This document shows, piece by piece, positions 24,158-32,784 of a stretch of DNA of 64,000 nt. The stretch covers positions 1 to 64,000 of the forward strand of contig WTGN01000028.1 in NCBI GenBank assembly GCA_011523545.1, read 5' to 3'. This DNA comes from Chloroflexota bacterium. Lineage in GTDB: Bacteria > Chloroflexota > Anaerolineae > Aggregatilineales > Phototrophicaceae. Below the pieces are notes generated by a model. It had not been told where the DNA came from, did not search any database, and saw only the letters and a program-made list of their open reading frames with translations. The translations under genes were made by a program, and so were the position numbers. The first letter of the stretch is position 1; the number at the start of each line of letters is the position of its first letter.

Positions 24158-24844
24158 ATGGGCGACAGGATACTCATCATTAACGATGAGAAGCCGACTG
24201 CGGACCTGCTGTCCGAGCTGCTGAAGGGACAGGGCTTTGAGGTATACAACGCCGTCTGCGCCCAGGCGGGCTTGCGCATGGCATATCAGCACCAGCCGGA
24301 CCTGGTCTTGCTCCATGTCATCCTGCCCAATCAAGACGGTTGGGATATCTGCCGCCAGCTGCGAGACCTGTCCGACATGCCGATCATTTTCCTCAGCGCC
24401 AACGCCGCTAAGAGCGATGTCATCAAAGGCTTTGAACTCGGCGCTGACGATTACATAACCAAGCCCTTTGACGATGATGAACTGGTCGCGCGCATCAAGG
24501 CGCGGCTTAGGCGTGCAGCGCGCGGCGGCCTTAGCGAGGAAGTGATATTCGACCAGGGCGCTTTCCGCATCAACTTCATCAATCGAGAAGTCTGGATTCG
24601 GAATACACTCAAACATTTCACGCCCAAGGAATTCAGCCTCCTGGCCGTGCTCGTCCGCAATGCCGGCCGCGTCGTGGCGCGCGGCGAACTGATCACCGAT
24701 GCCTGGGGCGAAGAATATGCAGATGCCATCGACAGCCTCAAGCTGTACATCCACTATTTGAGGAAGAAAGTGGAGGTCAATCCACAGCAGCCGGAATATA
24801 TCCGGACCTCCCGCGGCGTCGGCTATCGCTTTGTCAAGCGCTGA
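24158..24844 (+). CDS. OmpR-type response regulator with His at the phosphoacceptor position
   Basis: The 228-residue protein has a receiver domain (about 1-120) and a C-terminal winged helix typical of OmpR/PhoB (about 130-228, HFTPKEFSLLAVLVRNAGRVVARGELITDAWG...KLYIHYLRKKVEV...IRTSRGVGYRFVKR). The acidic pocket keeps Asp10-Glu11 and Lys in ITKPF. The phosphoacceptor Asp, normally in LLDVMLP, is His53 in LLHVILP. It therefore cannot be phosphorylated in the usual way and is probably an atypical receiver controlled by expression or a ligand. No histidine kinase gene is adjacent. Confidence 0.9.
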   Translation: MGDRILIINDEKPTADLLSELLKGQGFEVYNAVCAQAGLRMAYQHQPDLVLLHVILPNQDGWDICRQLRDLSDMPIIFLSANAAKSDVIKGFELGADDYITKPFDDDELVARIKARLRRAARGGLSEEVIFDQGAFRINFINREVWIRNTLKHFTPKEFSLLAVLVRNAGRVVARGELITDAWGEEYADAIDSLKLYIHYLRKKVEVNPQQPEYIRTSRGVGYRFVKR

Positions 24845-24850
24845 CTCAAC

Positions 24851-25969
24851 TTAGGACAGCAGCGACCGCAGAAGCTGATCCGTCTTCCGCGCCATCGTCT
24901 CAATCCGAAAGCGTCCCAAACCGGCCTGGGAATTGGCGGCGAATTCAGCGCGGCGGTCGATGAGGTCGACGATGCCCCGCCGCAGCGCCGTGACATCAAC
25001 ATAAGGTACGAGCAGGCCATTGACGCCGTCGCGGACGATTTCAGGATTGCCGCCGACGGCGCTGGCAAGCACGGGCGTGCCCAGGCGAAGGCTTTCGAGC
25101 AGCGTATGAGACAGGCCTTCGTAGCCGCTGTACAAGGCCAGACCGTCAGCGGCGCGCATCAGCCGCTGCACTCGCGCCTGGTTCAGCCGGCCCGTGAATT
25201 GGACGCGATCGCCAAGCGGCTCGGCCAAGCCATGCAGACGCGCCCTATCGGGCCCGTCGCCGATGACGACAAGGCGCGCATCGGGCAAATGGCGCATGAC
25301 CGCGATCAGGTGGTCAATGCCCTTCCAGGGCTGGAGGCGGGCAACGGTGATCAATGTTGGGCGATCATCCCACTGCAGCTGAGCGCGGAGTTCTTCCCGT
25401 GTTTGCACTGGCGGCGCGGGCGGCAGCGCATTGTAAATCACATGCGCCTTGCTTGGCTCGACGCCCCAGGCGATCACCATGCGCGCGAGATACTGGCTCG
25501 GCACAATCACCGCATCCATAGCCGCCACCTGGGCCGAACGGGAACGCTTCTGCCAGCGCGCGCGCCAATCGCCATCGTAAGACTGAAAGTCGTCAATGCT
25601 CATATCGCTCGGGATCCAGCGGCGGCGGATGCAGCGCTCCCAAGCCTGGTCGCCGACGATTTTGATGACGCGCGGCCGCTCGCGGAAGCCCCACAGCGGC
25701 AAATCAATCGTGTGGGCATAGACCAGGTCGGCCCAGGCCCGATGCTTGCGCGCCTCGATAGCGTATCTCGCCTGGCGCAGCGGGTAGGGCGCGCGGGCGA
25801 CTCGCGTGACCGGATAGGGGCTGTCCTCTGCTTGCGGCGGGCCGAAGGTCAAGACGCGCGGCTGCCAGCCCATGTCCTGCAGCGCCGGCAAAATCGCCGC
25901 CAGGTAAGTCGCCGGGCCGCCGGGCTCGGGCGGGAATATGCCGCTCGCGACAAATAGCTTCGGCGCCAT
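24851..25969 (-). CDS. Glycosyltransferase family 4 protein
   Basis: A 372-residue GT-B enzyme. The N-terminal half opens FVASGIFPPEPGGPATYLAAILPAL, as in many GT4 proteins. The C-terminal half has TLITVARLQPWKGIDHLIAVM and the nucleotide-sugar site SGYEGLSHTLLESLRLGTPVLASAVGGNPEIVRDGVNG (the E-x7-E type motif). It probably transfers a sugar from a nucleotide donor to a lipid or glycan. The preceding gene (9 bp away) encodes a methyltransferase on the same strand, so the two probably form one unit in surface glycan synthesis. Donor and acceptor are unknown. Confidence 0.9.
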   Translation of the reverse strand: MAPKLFVASGIFPPEPGGPATYLAAILPALQDMGWQPRVLTFGPPQAEDSPYPVTRVARAPYPLRQARYAIEARKHRAWADLVYAHTIDLPLWGFRERPRVIKIVGDQAWERCIRRRWIPSDMSIDDFQSYDGDWRARWQKRSRSAQVAAMDAVIVPSQYLARMVIAWGVEPSKAHVIYNALPPAPPVQTREELRAQLQWDDRPTLITVARLQPWKGIDHLIAVMRHLPDARLVVIGDGPDRARLHGLAEPLGDRVQFTGRLNQARVQRLMRAADGLALYSGYEGLSHTLLESLRLGTPVLASAVGGNPEIVRDGVNGLLVPYVDVTALRRGIVDLIDRRAEFAANSQAGLGRFRIETMARKTDQLLRSLLS

Positions 25970-25978
25970 CCGCCCCCG

Positions 25979-26764
25979 CTAGCCGACCCGCCCGCGTATC
26001 AGAATATGCCGATTGAGGAAGGTCGCGTTCTCGCCGCCCCAATCTTGCGGATCCATCCATGCGCGCGCCTTGGGGGGCGCGTCATTCATCATCTTGACCA
26101 GCTGCGCGATCCTGGCTTCATCGTTGCCTTGGCGCCGCGCCCAATCGAGAAAATCGTGCCGCTTGAGGTAATGCTCGCTGTGCTCGACGCTGATGCCGGC
26201 GCGCTTGAACATCGCCATCCATTCGTCGTCGTTGTAGGCGCGATTGTGGCTGGGGTCGCGCAGGCGTTCAAAGGCGTCAACGAAGCGGGCCGCGGCTGGT
26301 TCGGGTGGCAGGACTTGATCCTGCAGCATCAACAGGCCGCCCGGTTTCAGCACGCGCGCGCATTCTTGCACGAAGCGCTGAGCGTCGGGGAAATGATGCG
26401 GCGCGATGCGACAGGTCACCAGGTCGAAGCGGTCGTCTTCAAAGGGCAGGTCTTCCGCGTCCGCCGGTTCAAAGCTGACGTTGCCGATACCCTTCTGCTC
26501 CACGATAAAGCGCCTCGCTTTTTCCAGCATGCGCGGCGTCAAGTCGCTGGCGATGACATGAGCGACGGCGGGCGCAAACTTGAGGGCGGTGTGGCCGCCG
26601 CCGGTGGCGACATCAAGGGCGCGCCAATGCGGCTGTGGCGCTACGATCGCCAGCAGACGGTCCAGATCAGCGCCGCGGGCGTGCGTCTCGCTGGTGACGT
26701 ACCCGTCGGCGAAGCGGCTGTAGCGCGCTTGGGACAAGGACTTGCTGTCTTGCGGCTCGGTCAT
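25979..26764 (-). CDS. Class I SAM-dependent methyltransferase, UbiE-like
   Basis: A 261-residue methyltransferase with SAM motif I ALDVATGGGHTALKFA, then SDLTPRMLEKARRF, DLPFEDDRFDLVTCRIAPHHFPD and ECARVLKPGGLLMLQDQVLP. This order is typical of the UbiE/Methyltransf_11 group. It lies 9 bp upstream of the GT4 gene in the same direction. The substrate is unknown and the neighbouring glycosyltransferase does not settle it. The upstream spacer holds a family A repeat. Confidence 0.88.
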   Translation of the reverse strand: MTEPQDSKSLSQARYSRFADGYVTSETHARGADLDRLLAIVAPQPHWRALDVATGGGHTALKFAPAVAHVIASDLTPRMLEKARRFIVEQKGIGNVSFEPADAEDLPFEDDRFDLVTCRIAPHHFPDAQRFVQECARVLKPGGLLMLQDQVLPPEPAAARFVDAFERLRDPSHNRAYNDDEWMAMFKRAGISVEHSEHYLKRHDFLDWARRQGNDEARIAQLVKMMNDAPPKARAWMDPQDWGGENATFLNRHILIRGRVG

Positions 26765-26850
26765 GTTCGCGCCTCTGCATTTGCATCAGGACATATCTTA
26801 CAAGACATTTTCCATTGAGACAGCCTCCGCCATTTAATCATACCAAGATC

Positions 26851-26920
26851 TGTAGGGGCGAGACTTGTCTCGCCCTAGAGCGAGCCCGGTCATAAGCTCG
26901 GGCGATTCAGCGAAACACTC
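26851..26920. repeat. Family A inverted pair, right half decayed
   Basis: TGTAGGGGCGAGAC-TTGTCTCGCCCTA forms the intact left hairpin. GGGCGATTCAGCGAAACACTC is a worn version of the right hairpin seen at 6709-6736. It lies between the divergent methyltransferase and S9 peptidase genes. TACAAT at 26934-26939 just downstream could be a -10 box for the peptidase. Confidence 0.7.
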
Positions 26921-26975
26921 CGCCATAACCTGCTACAATGGTCGCTGACAATCGTTATTTCAATCTGAGGCGGAC

Positions 26976-28937
26976 ATGACGGGACCACGCTGCATTCAAA
27001 AGGAAGACCTGTTCGAGCTGCGCTTTCTCAATGGCGGCGCCCTGTCACCGGACGGGCTGCGCGTCGTCTATTGCGTCAACAAGATTGACGCGGACAAAGA
27101 CAAAGAATTCAGCACGATATACTTGCTCGATATCGAAGCGGGCGAGGCGCGCCAGATGACAAACGGCTTAGCGCGAGACAGCCAGCCGCACTGGTCGCCA
27201 GATGGCAAGTCGATCGCCTTCATTTCCGACCGGGACGGGCGGGCGCAGCTATATCTTCTGCCCGCGGACGGTGGCGAGGCGCGCCAACTGACCCGCTTTA
27301 AGCGCGGGATCGGCGGGGACATCGCCTGGTCGCCAGACAGCGGCCGGATCGCCTTTTGCGCTGTGAAAGACGCCGACGCGCCCGATCTCGCGCAGGCGCC
27401 CTATCGTCTGAATCGGACGGTGTACCGCTTTGATGGAATCGGTTATCTGGACGACGCGGTGCAAGACATCTATGCCCTGCATGTGCCGAGCGGCGAGATC
27501 AAGCGGCTGACCGACGATCGCAGCAATAACAGCAATCCGCGCTGGGCGCCGGACGGGCAATCGATCCTTTACGACGCCAATATGCGCGACGATGCCACAC
27601 GCGCCATGACACCGGACCTCATGTCCGTGGATCTTGCTGGCAAGCAGTCAACGCTAGTGGCGGGCTGGGCCAGCGTCGCGGGCGCCAGTTTCACCCCCGA
27701 CGGCGCGCGCATCGTCTTCATCGGCCGCCCCGATGATGGCAAACCGATCGGTACAAAATCTGACCTGTATGCGCTCGAGGTAGAGCGTGGCGACATCTGC
27801 TGCCGGACACGCAGCCTGGACGTCGGCGTCGGCGGCCGCCTCTCGTTGGACATGCCCGTTGGCGGCCTGAGCGAGAAGAATTTGCGTGTGACCGATGATG
27901 GCGCCGTCGCCTTCGCCAGCGTACAGCGCGGCGGCACGGACCACATCTATCGGGTCGCCCTGCAAGGCGCGGAAGACTGCCAACCGGTCACAAAGGGCGA
28001 TTGCGCCGTATTCCCGCTGGATCGGCGCGGGCAGCGATTGCTCTACGCCCAAACGAGCCTGAATGCACCGCCCGATTTATTCATGAAGGACCTTGGAAGC
28101 GGGGCATCAAAGCGCTTGACATCGCTCAACGATGACATGCTGTCTGAGACCTCCTGGCCGGAAACCGAGCGCTTGACCTGGCCGAGCATCGATGGCGTAT
28201 CGGTCGAAGGCTGGTACATGAAGCCGGCGATCGGCGCCCCGCCCTACCCGACCATCCTGTACATTCATGGCGGGCCGCATGCCGCTTATGGCTACGGCTT
28301 TCACTTCGATTTTCAGATGCTTGCCGGCGCCGGTTACGGTGTGCTCTTCCTCAACCATCGTGCTTCAACCGGTTATGGCGACGGATTCTCCACCGCCATC
28401 AAGGGCGATTGGGGCAATCTGGATTATCAAGATTTGATGAGCGGGGTCGATCACGCCATCGCCCTGGGCCTGGCCGACCCGGACCGCCTGGGCGTCTGCG
28501 GCACATCGGGCGGGGGCAATCTGTCCTGCTGGATCATCGGGCAGACCGACCGCTTCAAAGCGGCTATCCCGCAGAATCCCGTCACCAATTGGCGCAGCTT
28601 CTACGGCACTAGCGATATCGGCATCTGGTTCGCTACCGAGCAGCTGGGCGGCCACCCGCAGGAGATCCCGGAAATTTATGAACGCTGCTCGCCCATCACA
28701 TACGCCCACCGCTGCGTCACGCCGACGCTCATGGTGCAAAGTGAGATCGACTGGCGCTGCCCGGCGGAGCAGTCGGAGCAATTCTACAGCGTGCTCAAAG
28801 CAAACGGCTGCGTCGTCGAGATGCTGCGTCAGCCGGCCGGTTATCATGGCGCATCGATTAGCGGCGCGGTCAATCTTAGGCGGGCGCACAATGACGCCAT
28901 GCTCGACTGGTTCGCGACTTACCTGCTGTCCGCTTGA
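26976..28937 (+). CDS. S9 family peptidase (acylaminoacyl-peptidase type)
   Basis: The 653-residue protein has an N-terminal beta-propeller made of PD40/WD40-like blades (SPDGLRVVY, WSPDGKSIAF, WSPDSGRIAF, WAPDGQSILY) and a C-terminal alpha/beta-hydrolase. The oxyanion region is LYIHGGPHAAYGYGF. The nucleophile is Ser511 in GTSGGGN, where most relatives have GxSYGG. The acid is probably Asp in SEIDWRCP and the His in PAGYHGAS. There is no signal peptide, so it is probably cytoplasmic and degrades peptides or acyl-peptides. Its end overlaps the convergent DUF309 gene by 19 bp. Confidence 0.93.
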   Translation: MTGPRCIQKEDLFELRFLNGGALSPDGLRVVYCVNKIDADKDKEFSTIYLLDIEAGEARQMTNGLARDSQPHWSPDGKSIAFISDRDGRAQLYLLPADGGEARQLTRFKRGIGGDIAWSPDSGRIAFCAVKDADAPDLAQAPYRLNRTVYRFDGIGYLDDAVQDIYALHVPSGEIKRLTDDRSNNSNPRWAPDGQSILYDANMRDDATRAMTPDLMSVDLAGKQSTLVAGWASVAGASFTPDGARIVFIGRPDDGKPIGTKSDLYALEVERGDICCRTRSLDVGVGGRLSLDMPVGGLSEKNLRVTDDGAVAFASVQRGGTDHIYRVALQGAEDCQPVTKGDCAVFPLDRRGQRLLYAQTSLNAPPDLFMKDLGSGASKRLTSLNDDMLSETSWPETERLTWPSIDGVSVEGWYMKPAIGAPPYPTILYIHGGPHAAYGYGFHFDFQMLAGAGYGVLFLNHRASTGYGDGFSTAIKGDWGNLDYQDLMSGVDHAIALGLADPDRLGVCGTSGGGNLSCWIIGQTDRFKAAIPQNPVTNWRSFYGTSDIGIWFATEQLGGHPQEIPEIYERCSPITYAHRCVTPTLMVQSEIDWRCPAEQSEQFYSVLKANGCVVEMLRQPAGYHGASISGAVNLRRAHNDAMLDWFATYLLSA

Positions 28938-29695
28938 GTGGAACGCCAGCGGATCGGTTTCAGCAGACGCCGATCCAGCTGGGCCAGGCCTTCCGGCCCC
29001 AGGCGCTGCAATTCGGCGCGCAGGGCGTATGAATCCCGCCGCAATTGCTCGACGTCTATGCCTTGGCAGTTGTCAGGCAGCAGATGGAGCCACTGGACGC
29101 TGCGCTGCAACATCTTCAGGGCGCCGCGATAATTGCCGCGCTCGATCTGATAATAGGCGACGCCGACCTGCAGAATGGCGCGGTACAGGTCACGAACGGG
29201 ACCGGCCGTCTCAACCCATTGCGCTTCAAACAAATCATGCTGGCGATAATACTCGCCGCGGTTGAATTCAAGCAGGCCCTCAAGAGCCAGGGCCGGCAGC
29301 GCTTCCCGGCACTCGCAATCCAGCTGCGCCAAGGTGGCCGGCTCGGGGATGCGCGCCAGCTCCTTGACGATTCGGCTGGCCTGCAAGTGTACTTCCGCCC
29401 AGCCAACTGTGAGATCGGCCCCGCAGGACAGGGCCTCAGCGCGGGCGCCGCTGTCGTCGCTGACGAAACAGAGCGGGATGCGACGCGTTGCTGCGCTGCT
29501 TTTTGCGCCCAGCACCAGCATGCGCCAGTGAGGAAAAGCGCCATCCACGAAGACCAGCCCAACCCGCCTTTCGATTAAGGCGTCGGTAAACAATTGCGCC
29601 TGGCTCAATTCTATGTTATTGTACGTGGACAGTTGATTAACAACTCTAACGAAGGCCTTGCCCTTGCTTACGTAGAGAAGCGTCACTGAGTTCAC
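28919..29695 (-). CDS. DUF309 protein with degenerate receiver-like N-terminus
   Basis: The 258-residue product has a C-terminal DUF309 domain (about residues 140-210: LLEFNRGEYYRQHDLFEAQWVETAGPVRDLYRAILQVGVAYYQIERGNYRGALKML), with the conserved Tyr, His and Glu pattern of the family. DUF309 has no settled function. The first ~120 residues look like a worn receiver domain (VTLLYVSKG..., LVFVDGAF..., RIPLCFVSDDSGARAEALSCGADLTVGW). It lacks the usual acidic pair and phosphoacceptor context. A 15-bp perfect palindrome lies about 65 bp upstream of its start. Confidence 0.8.
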   Translation of the reverse strand: MNSVTLLYVSKGKAFVRVVNQLSTYNNIELSQAQLFTDALIERRVGLVFVDGAFPHWRMLVLGAKSSAATRRIPLCFVSDDSGARAEALSCGADLTVGWAEVHLQASRIVKELARIPEPATLAQLDCECREALPALALEGLLEFNRGEYYRQHDLFEAQWVETAGPVRDLYRAILQVGVAYYQIERGNYRGALKMLQRSVQWLHLLPDNCQGIDVEQLRRDSYALRAELQRLGPEGLAQLDRRLLKPIRWRSTQADSR

Positions 29696-29758
29696 GCAGC
29701 AGCCCGAGGCGAAAGAAACTTGGCAAATGAGTGAAATTGTGTTAACGTTTGTGCGCTA

Positions 29759-29773
29759 ACTATAGCATATAGT
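29759..29773. promoter_or_regulatory. Perfect 15-bp palindrome, possible operator
   Basis: ACTATA-GCA-TATAGT is a perfect inverted repeat in the divergent spacer between the DUF309 gene and the DUF177-sigA unit. It would suit a dimeric regulator, but no regulator is indicated by the sequence. Confidence 0.35.
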
Positions 29774-29833
29774 AAATTGCATCTTAGCCGCGCCCACGGA
29801 GTTTGCCCGCAAGCGACAACGTTAGGCCTGCGC

Positions 29834-29863
29834 TTGACAGCACCGCTAACGAGCGGATATAAT
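29834..29863 (+). promoter_or_regulatory. Consensus sigma-A promoter for DUF177-sigA
   Basis: TTGACA (29834-29839) and TATAAT (29858-29863) are both exact matches to the consensus, with an 18-bp spacer. Transcription would begin near 29870, leaving a ~60-nt leader before the TTG start at 29932. Confidence 0.8.
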
Positions 29864-29931
29864 GACGCGGACATAGATTAATCGTGCATCTTACATTTTG
29901 GCAAGTAAAGGGACTGTGAGGAGTACCTATT

Positions 29932-30480
29932 TTGCCCGTTGCGCGCAGCGGCTATCTTAAGAAACGGCTCCTCAAGTTACAAGTCGGTTTCTTGCTGACG
30001 GAAGGCCCGGGCAATTCCAGGGAAGTGCCGATAAGCCTGCCGCAGCGAATTCAGGTGGACAGCGATCTCTTTCTGGAATCAATCGCCGGCAGCCTGGTCC
30101 TTACTCGCACGAAAGAGGGCATCCTCATTCAGGGAGACCTGCGGCTAAGCCATGCGCGGGAATGTGACCGTTGCCTGGAAGCGTTTGACCACGCTTTTGT
30201 CTTGAGCATTGCGGAGTTGTTTGCATCGCCGCCCGACGCTAACATAAGCGCCTTCAGCGTTGACAGCAACGGCGAAATCGATCTCGCCCCGTTGCTGCGG
30301 GAGGAGGTGCTGATTGAGGAAAGTTATCGAAGTTTCTGCCGCGATGATTGCCGCGGTTTGAGCGCCGATACCGGCATCAACCTGAATTACGAGCGTGAAG
30401 CGGCGGCCGAGGCGATGCAGCTTGAAGGCGGCGCGGCGATAGATCCGAGATTGGCCGTTTTGAAGCAGCTGTTGAAGTAG
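29932..30480 (+). CDS. DUF177 (YceD-like) protein
   Basis: A 182-residue DUF177/YceD family protein, linked in other bacteria to 23S rRNA accumulation and normally encoded next to rpmF. Family features are the ECDRCLEAFDHAF segment and RSFCRDDCRGLSADTGINLN near the C-terminus. The second Cys pair usual in that last motif (about CxxCG) is replaced by Ser/Thr (LSADTG). The start is TTG with GAGGAG 8 bases upstream. No rpmF follows; a sigma factor gene begins 68 bp downstream. Confidence 0.88.
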   Translation: MPVARSGYLKKRLLKLQVGFLLTEGPGNSREVPISLPQRIQVDSDLFLESIAGSLVLTRTKEGILIQGDLRLSHARECDRCLEAFDHAFVLSIAELFASPPDANISAFSVDSNGEIDLAPLLREEVLIEESYRSFCRDDCRGLSADTGINLNYEREAAAEAMQLEGGAAIDPRLAVLKQLLK

Positions 30481-30548
30481 AGCAGGACCAGCCAACGGGC
30501 GCGCGGCTTACTGGCTGATCGCGCGTCCGGCAAGTTAGGGGTGCAACT

Positions 30549-31637
30549 GTGGATGAGTTTGATGGCAGGTACGAGTCTGATATCGACTTGATGACCTACC
30601 TGGATGATGAAAAAAACGACAAGAACTCGATGGAGTACTACTTCGACGAAGCCGACATTGATCTCTTTGACGAGTCCTTGGAAGAGGACCTGGACCTCGA
30701 AGAGGAAGAAGAAGACCACGATCTTGGCGAGATAGCCTCAAGCGACACGGTCGGTCTGTACTTAAAGGAAATGGCGCGCGTTCCTCTGTTGACCACGGAG
30801 GAGGAAGTGCAGCTCGCCATGCGGCAGGAGGCGGGCCTGAATGCCGAAAAGCTGCTGGCGCAGGCGCCGGAGCATGACCGCCGCGCAGAGTGGCAATTCT
30901 TGATTCAAGACGGCTTGAGCGCGCGCGACCATCTCATAAAAGCCAATACCAGGCTGGTCGTTTCGATCGCGAAAAAGTATATGTCGCGCGGCGTGCCCTT
31001 CCTTGATCTGATTCAGGAAGGCAACCTCGGCTTGATGAAAGCGGTGGAGAAATTCGATTATCACCGCGGCTATCGATTCAGCACCTACGCCACCTGGTGG
31101 ATCCGCCAGACGATCACCCGGGCGATCGCCGACCAGGGCCGGACGATCCGCGTGCCGGTGCACATGACCGACCGCATCCGCCAGCTCTACCGTGTGGCGC
31201 GCGACCTTGAGCAAGAGACCGGCTGCAAACCGTCAGTGGAAGAAATCGCCGAAGTGATGGAATGCGAGCCGCGCAAGGTGCAGTGGATGCTGAAGGTCTC
31301 ATGGCGGCCGCTGAGCCTGGAGCACCCGGTCGGCAAAGATGATGACAGCGAACTGGGCAGTTTCATCGAGAATGACCGCGAGCCGAACCCCTCCGACAGC
31401 GCCTACAGCAAGCTCTTGAAAGAACGGATTGAGGAACTCCTCAACACGCTGACGCCGCGTGAAGCGCGCATACTGCGTTTGCGCTTCGGCCTGCAAAATG
31501 GCCACAGCTACACCCTGGAAGAGGTCGGCCAGAAATTCGGCTTGACGCGCGAGCGCATTCGGCAGATCGAGGGCCGCGCCCTGCGCCGCTTGCGTCATCC
31601 CCGCCGCAGCCGCAAACTGCGCGATTATCTAGATTAG
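30549..31637 (+). CDS. sigA: Principal RNA polymerase sigma factor
   Basis: A 362-residue group 1-type sigma-70. A ~70-residue very acidic N-terminus ([14 protein letters not shown]) replaces a normal region 1.1. Region 1.2 is [22 protein letters not shown], and region 2 is [20 protein letters not shown]...[27 protein letters not shown] with the -10 recognition residues. Region 3 is VPVHMTDRI and region 4 ends [30 protein letters not shown] (-35 recognition). The start is GTG with TAGGGG a few bases upstream. It is probably transcribed with DUF177 from the consensus promoter. A group 2 sigma is the alternative. Confidence 0.95.
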   Translation: MDEFDGRYESDIDLMTYLDDEKNDKNSMEYYFDEADIDLFDESLEEDLDLEEEEEDHDLGEIASSDTVGLYLKEMARVPLLTTEEEVQLAMRQEAGLNAEKLLAQAPEHDRRAEWQFLIQDGLSARDHLIKANTRLVVSIAKKYMSRGVPFLDLIQEGNLGLMKAVEKFDYHRGYRFSTYATWWIRQTITRAIADQGRTIRVPVHMTDRIRQLYRVARDLEQETGCKPSVEEIAEVMECEPRKVQWMLKVSWRPLSLEHPVGKDDDSELGSFIENDREPNPSDSAYSKLLKERIEELLNTLTPREARILRLRFGLQNGHSYTLEEVGQKFGLTRERIRQIEGRALRRLRHPRRSRKLRDYLD

Positions 31638-31663
31638 CCTCCCAGCCAAACAGAACTGCGCGC

Positions 31664-32647
31664 CTAGAGATTCCAAGCCTCAAGCAAAGCCCTTTCGCGC
31701 TCCGGCGCCAAGTCGGCGGGTTTACTGACGTCATCGGTTAATGTGCGGGCCCATTCGCAGGTATCGTTAATCGTCTGCGCCAATGGACGGAAACTTAATC
31801 CGGCGGCGCGCGCCTTTTCGATGTTGAAGGTCATAAAGCTTTCGGCAGCATCCCGATTGAGCCAGAGCGGCAATCCCATAAATTCAGCGACGCCCTGCCG
31901 GCGCAAGAAGTCATCGCTGACGTGGTGGAAGCGCACACCGCTGCCCAAGGCTTCGCGCGCGATTGGCAGCAATTGGCCAAAACTCATGCGCTCAGCCGGA
32001 CCGGTCACATTGTAGACGCCCGCCAGCCGCGCCTCCGTCCCAAGCAAAATGAAGGCGGCCAGGTCGCGCGCGTCAATGAATTGCACCGGCTGCCTCGCCG
32101 GCGGCGCGATGGCGTCGCCACCTCGTGCGGCGCGAGTCACCCAATAGGTGAAGCGATTGGTCGGGTCCCTGGGGCCGACGATCAAACCGGACCTGATAAT
32201 AAATGCAGCATGAGGAAAGGCATCCTGGACAACTTGCTCGCAGCGTACTTTGAGCGGACCGTAAGATTCCTCGGTGACGGCTTCAATCGAGTCGTCTTCC
32301 AGAGCCAGGACCGATGACGATTCATCGCGATTCGGCGGGCCGGCGACCGGGTATACCGAGATCGTCGAGATGAAGCAATAGTGATCAGCAGATTGGCGCA
32401 GCGCCGCCGTAGACAGGGCGACCTGCCGCGGCAGATAGCCACAGGTATCGATGACCGCATCCCAGCGCCGTCCGCGCAGACGGTCGAGATCGGTATCGCG
32501 ATCGCCAATGACCGTTTCAGCGCCGGGAATGGCGCCTGGGCTGCTGCGGCCGCGGTTAAAAAGCGTGACCTCATGGCCGCGCTCAAGGGCCGCGTCAACC
32601 AGGGCGCGCCCCAAGAATATCGTGCCGCCGATGATTAGCAATTTCAT
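31664..32647 (-). CDS. NAD-dependent epimerase/reductase, SDR family
   Basis: A 327-residue extended/atypical SDR. It starts MKLLIIGGTIFLGRALVDAALERGHEVTLFNRGRS. The Thr-Ile-Phe-Leu-Gly motif and downstream AVIDTCGYLPRQVALS are typical of the plant-CSP41/NAD-epimerase-like group common in Actinobacteria and Chloroflexota. FISTISVYPV replaces the usual catalytic Ser-Thr loop, and the Tyr-x-x-x-Lys reads YGPLK. VQFIDARDLAAFILL follows. I use the ATG at 32647, where the fold begins. The substrate is unknown, possibly a nucleotide sugar. It converges on sigA. Confidence 0.85.
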   Translation of the reverse strand: MKLLIIGGTIFLGRALVDAALERGHEVTLFNRGRSSPGAIPGAETVIGDRDTDLDRLRGRRWDAVIDTCGYLPRQVALSTAALRQSADHYCFISTISVYPVAGPPNRDESSSVLALEDDSIEAVTEESYGPLKVRCEQVVQDAFPHAAFIIRSGLIVGPRDPTNRFTYWVTRAARGGDAIAPPARQPVQFIDARDLAAFILLGTEARLAGVYNVTGPAERMSFGQLLPIAREALGSGVRFHHVSDDFLRRQGVAEFMGLPLWLNRDAAESFMTFNIEKARAAGLSFRPLAQTINDTCEWARTLTDDVSKPADLAPERERALLEAWNL

Positions 32648-32768
32648 AGTGCCGGTTCCCCGTTCCATGTTTGTCACGACGCTTAACAAGTCTACACGGC
32701 GCCAATCGCGAAGCTATCATACGGCTGCCGCACGATCTGTCTACGGCGCGTCGGCGAAAATGAATCTA

Positions 32769-32784
32769 TGCTAAAATCGCCTTT
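32769..32784 (+). promoter_or_regulatory. Extended -10 element directly before the M28 gene
   Basis: TGCTAAAAT reads as an extended -10 (TAAAAT at 32772-32777). The predicted first transcribed base falls at or next to the ATG at 32785, suggesting a leaderless or nearly leaderless mRNA. No Shine-Dalgarno is visible. Confidence 0.45.
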
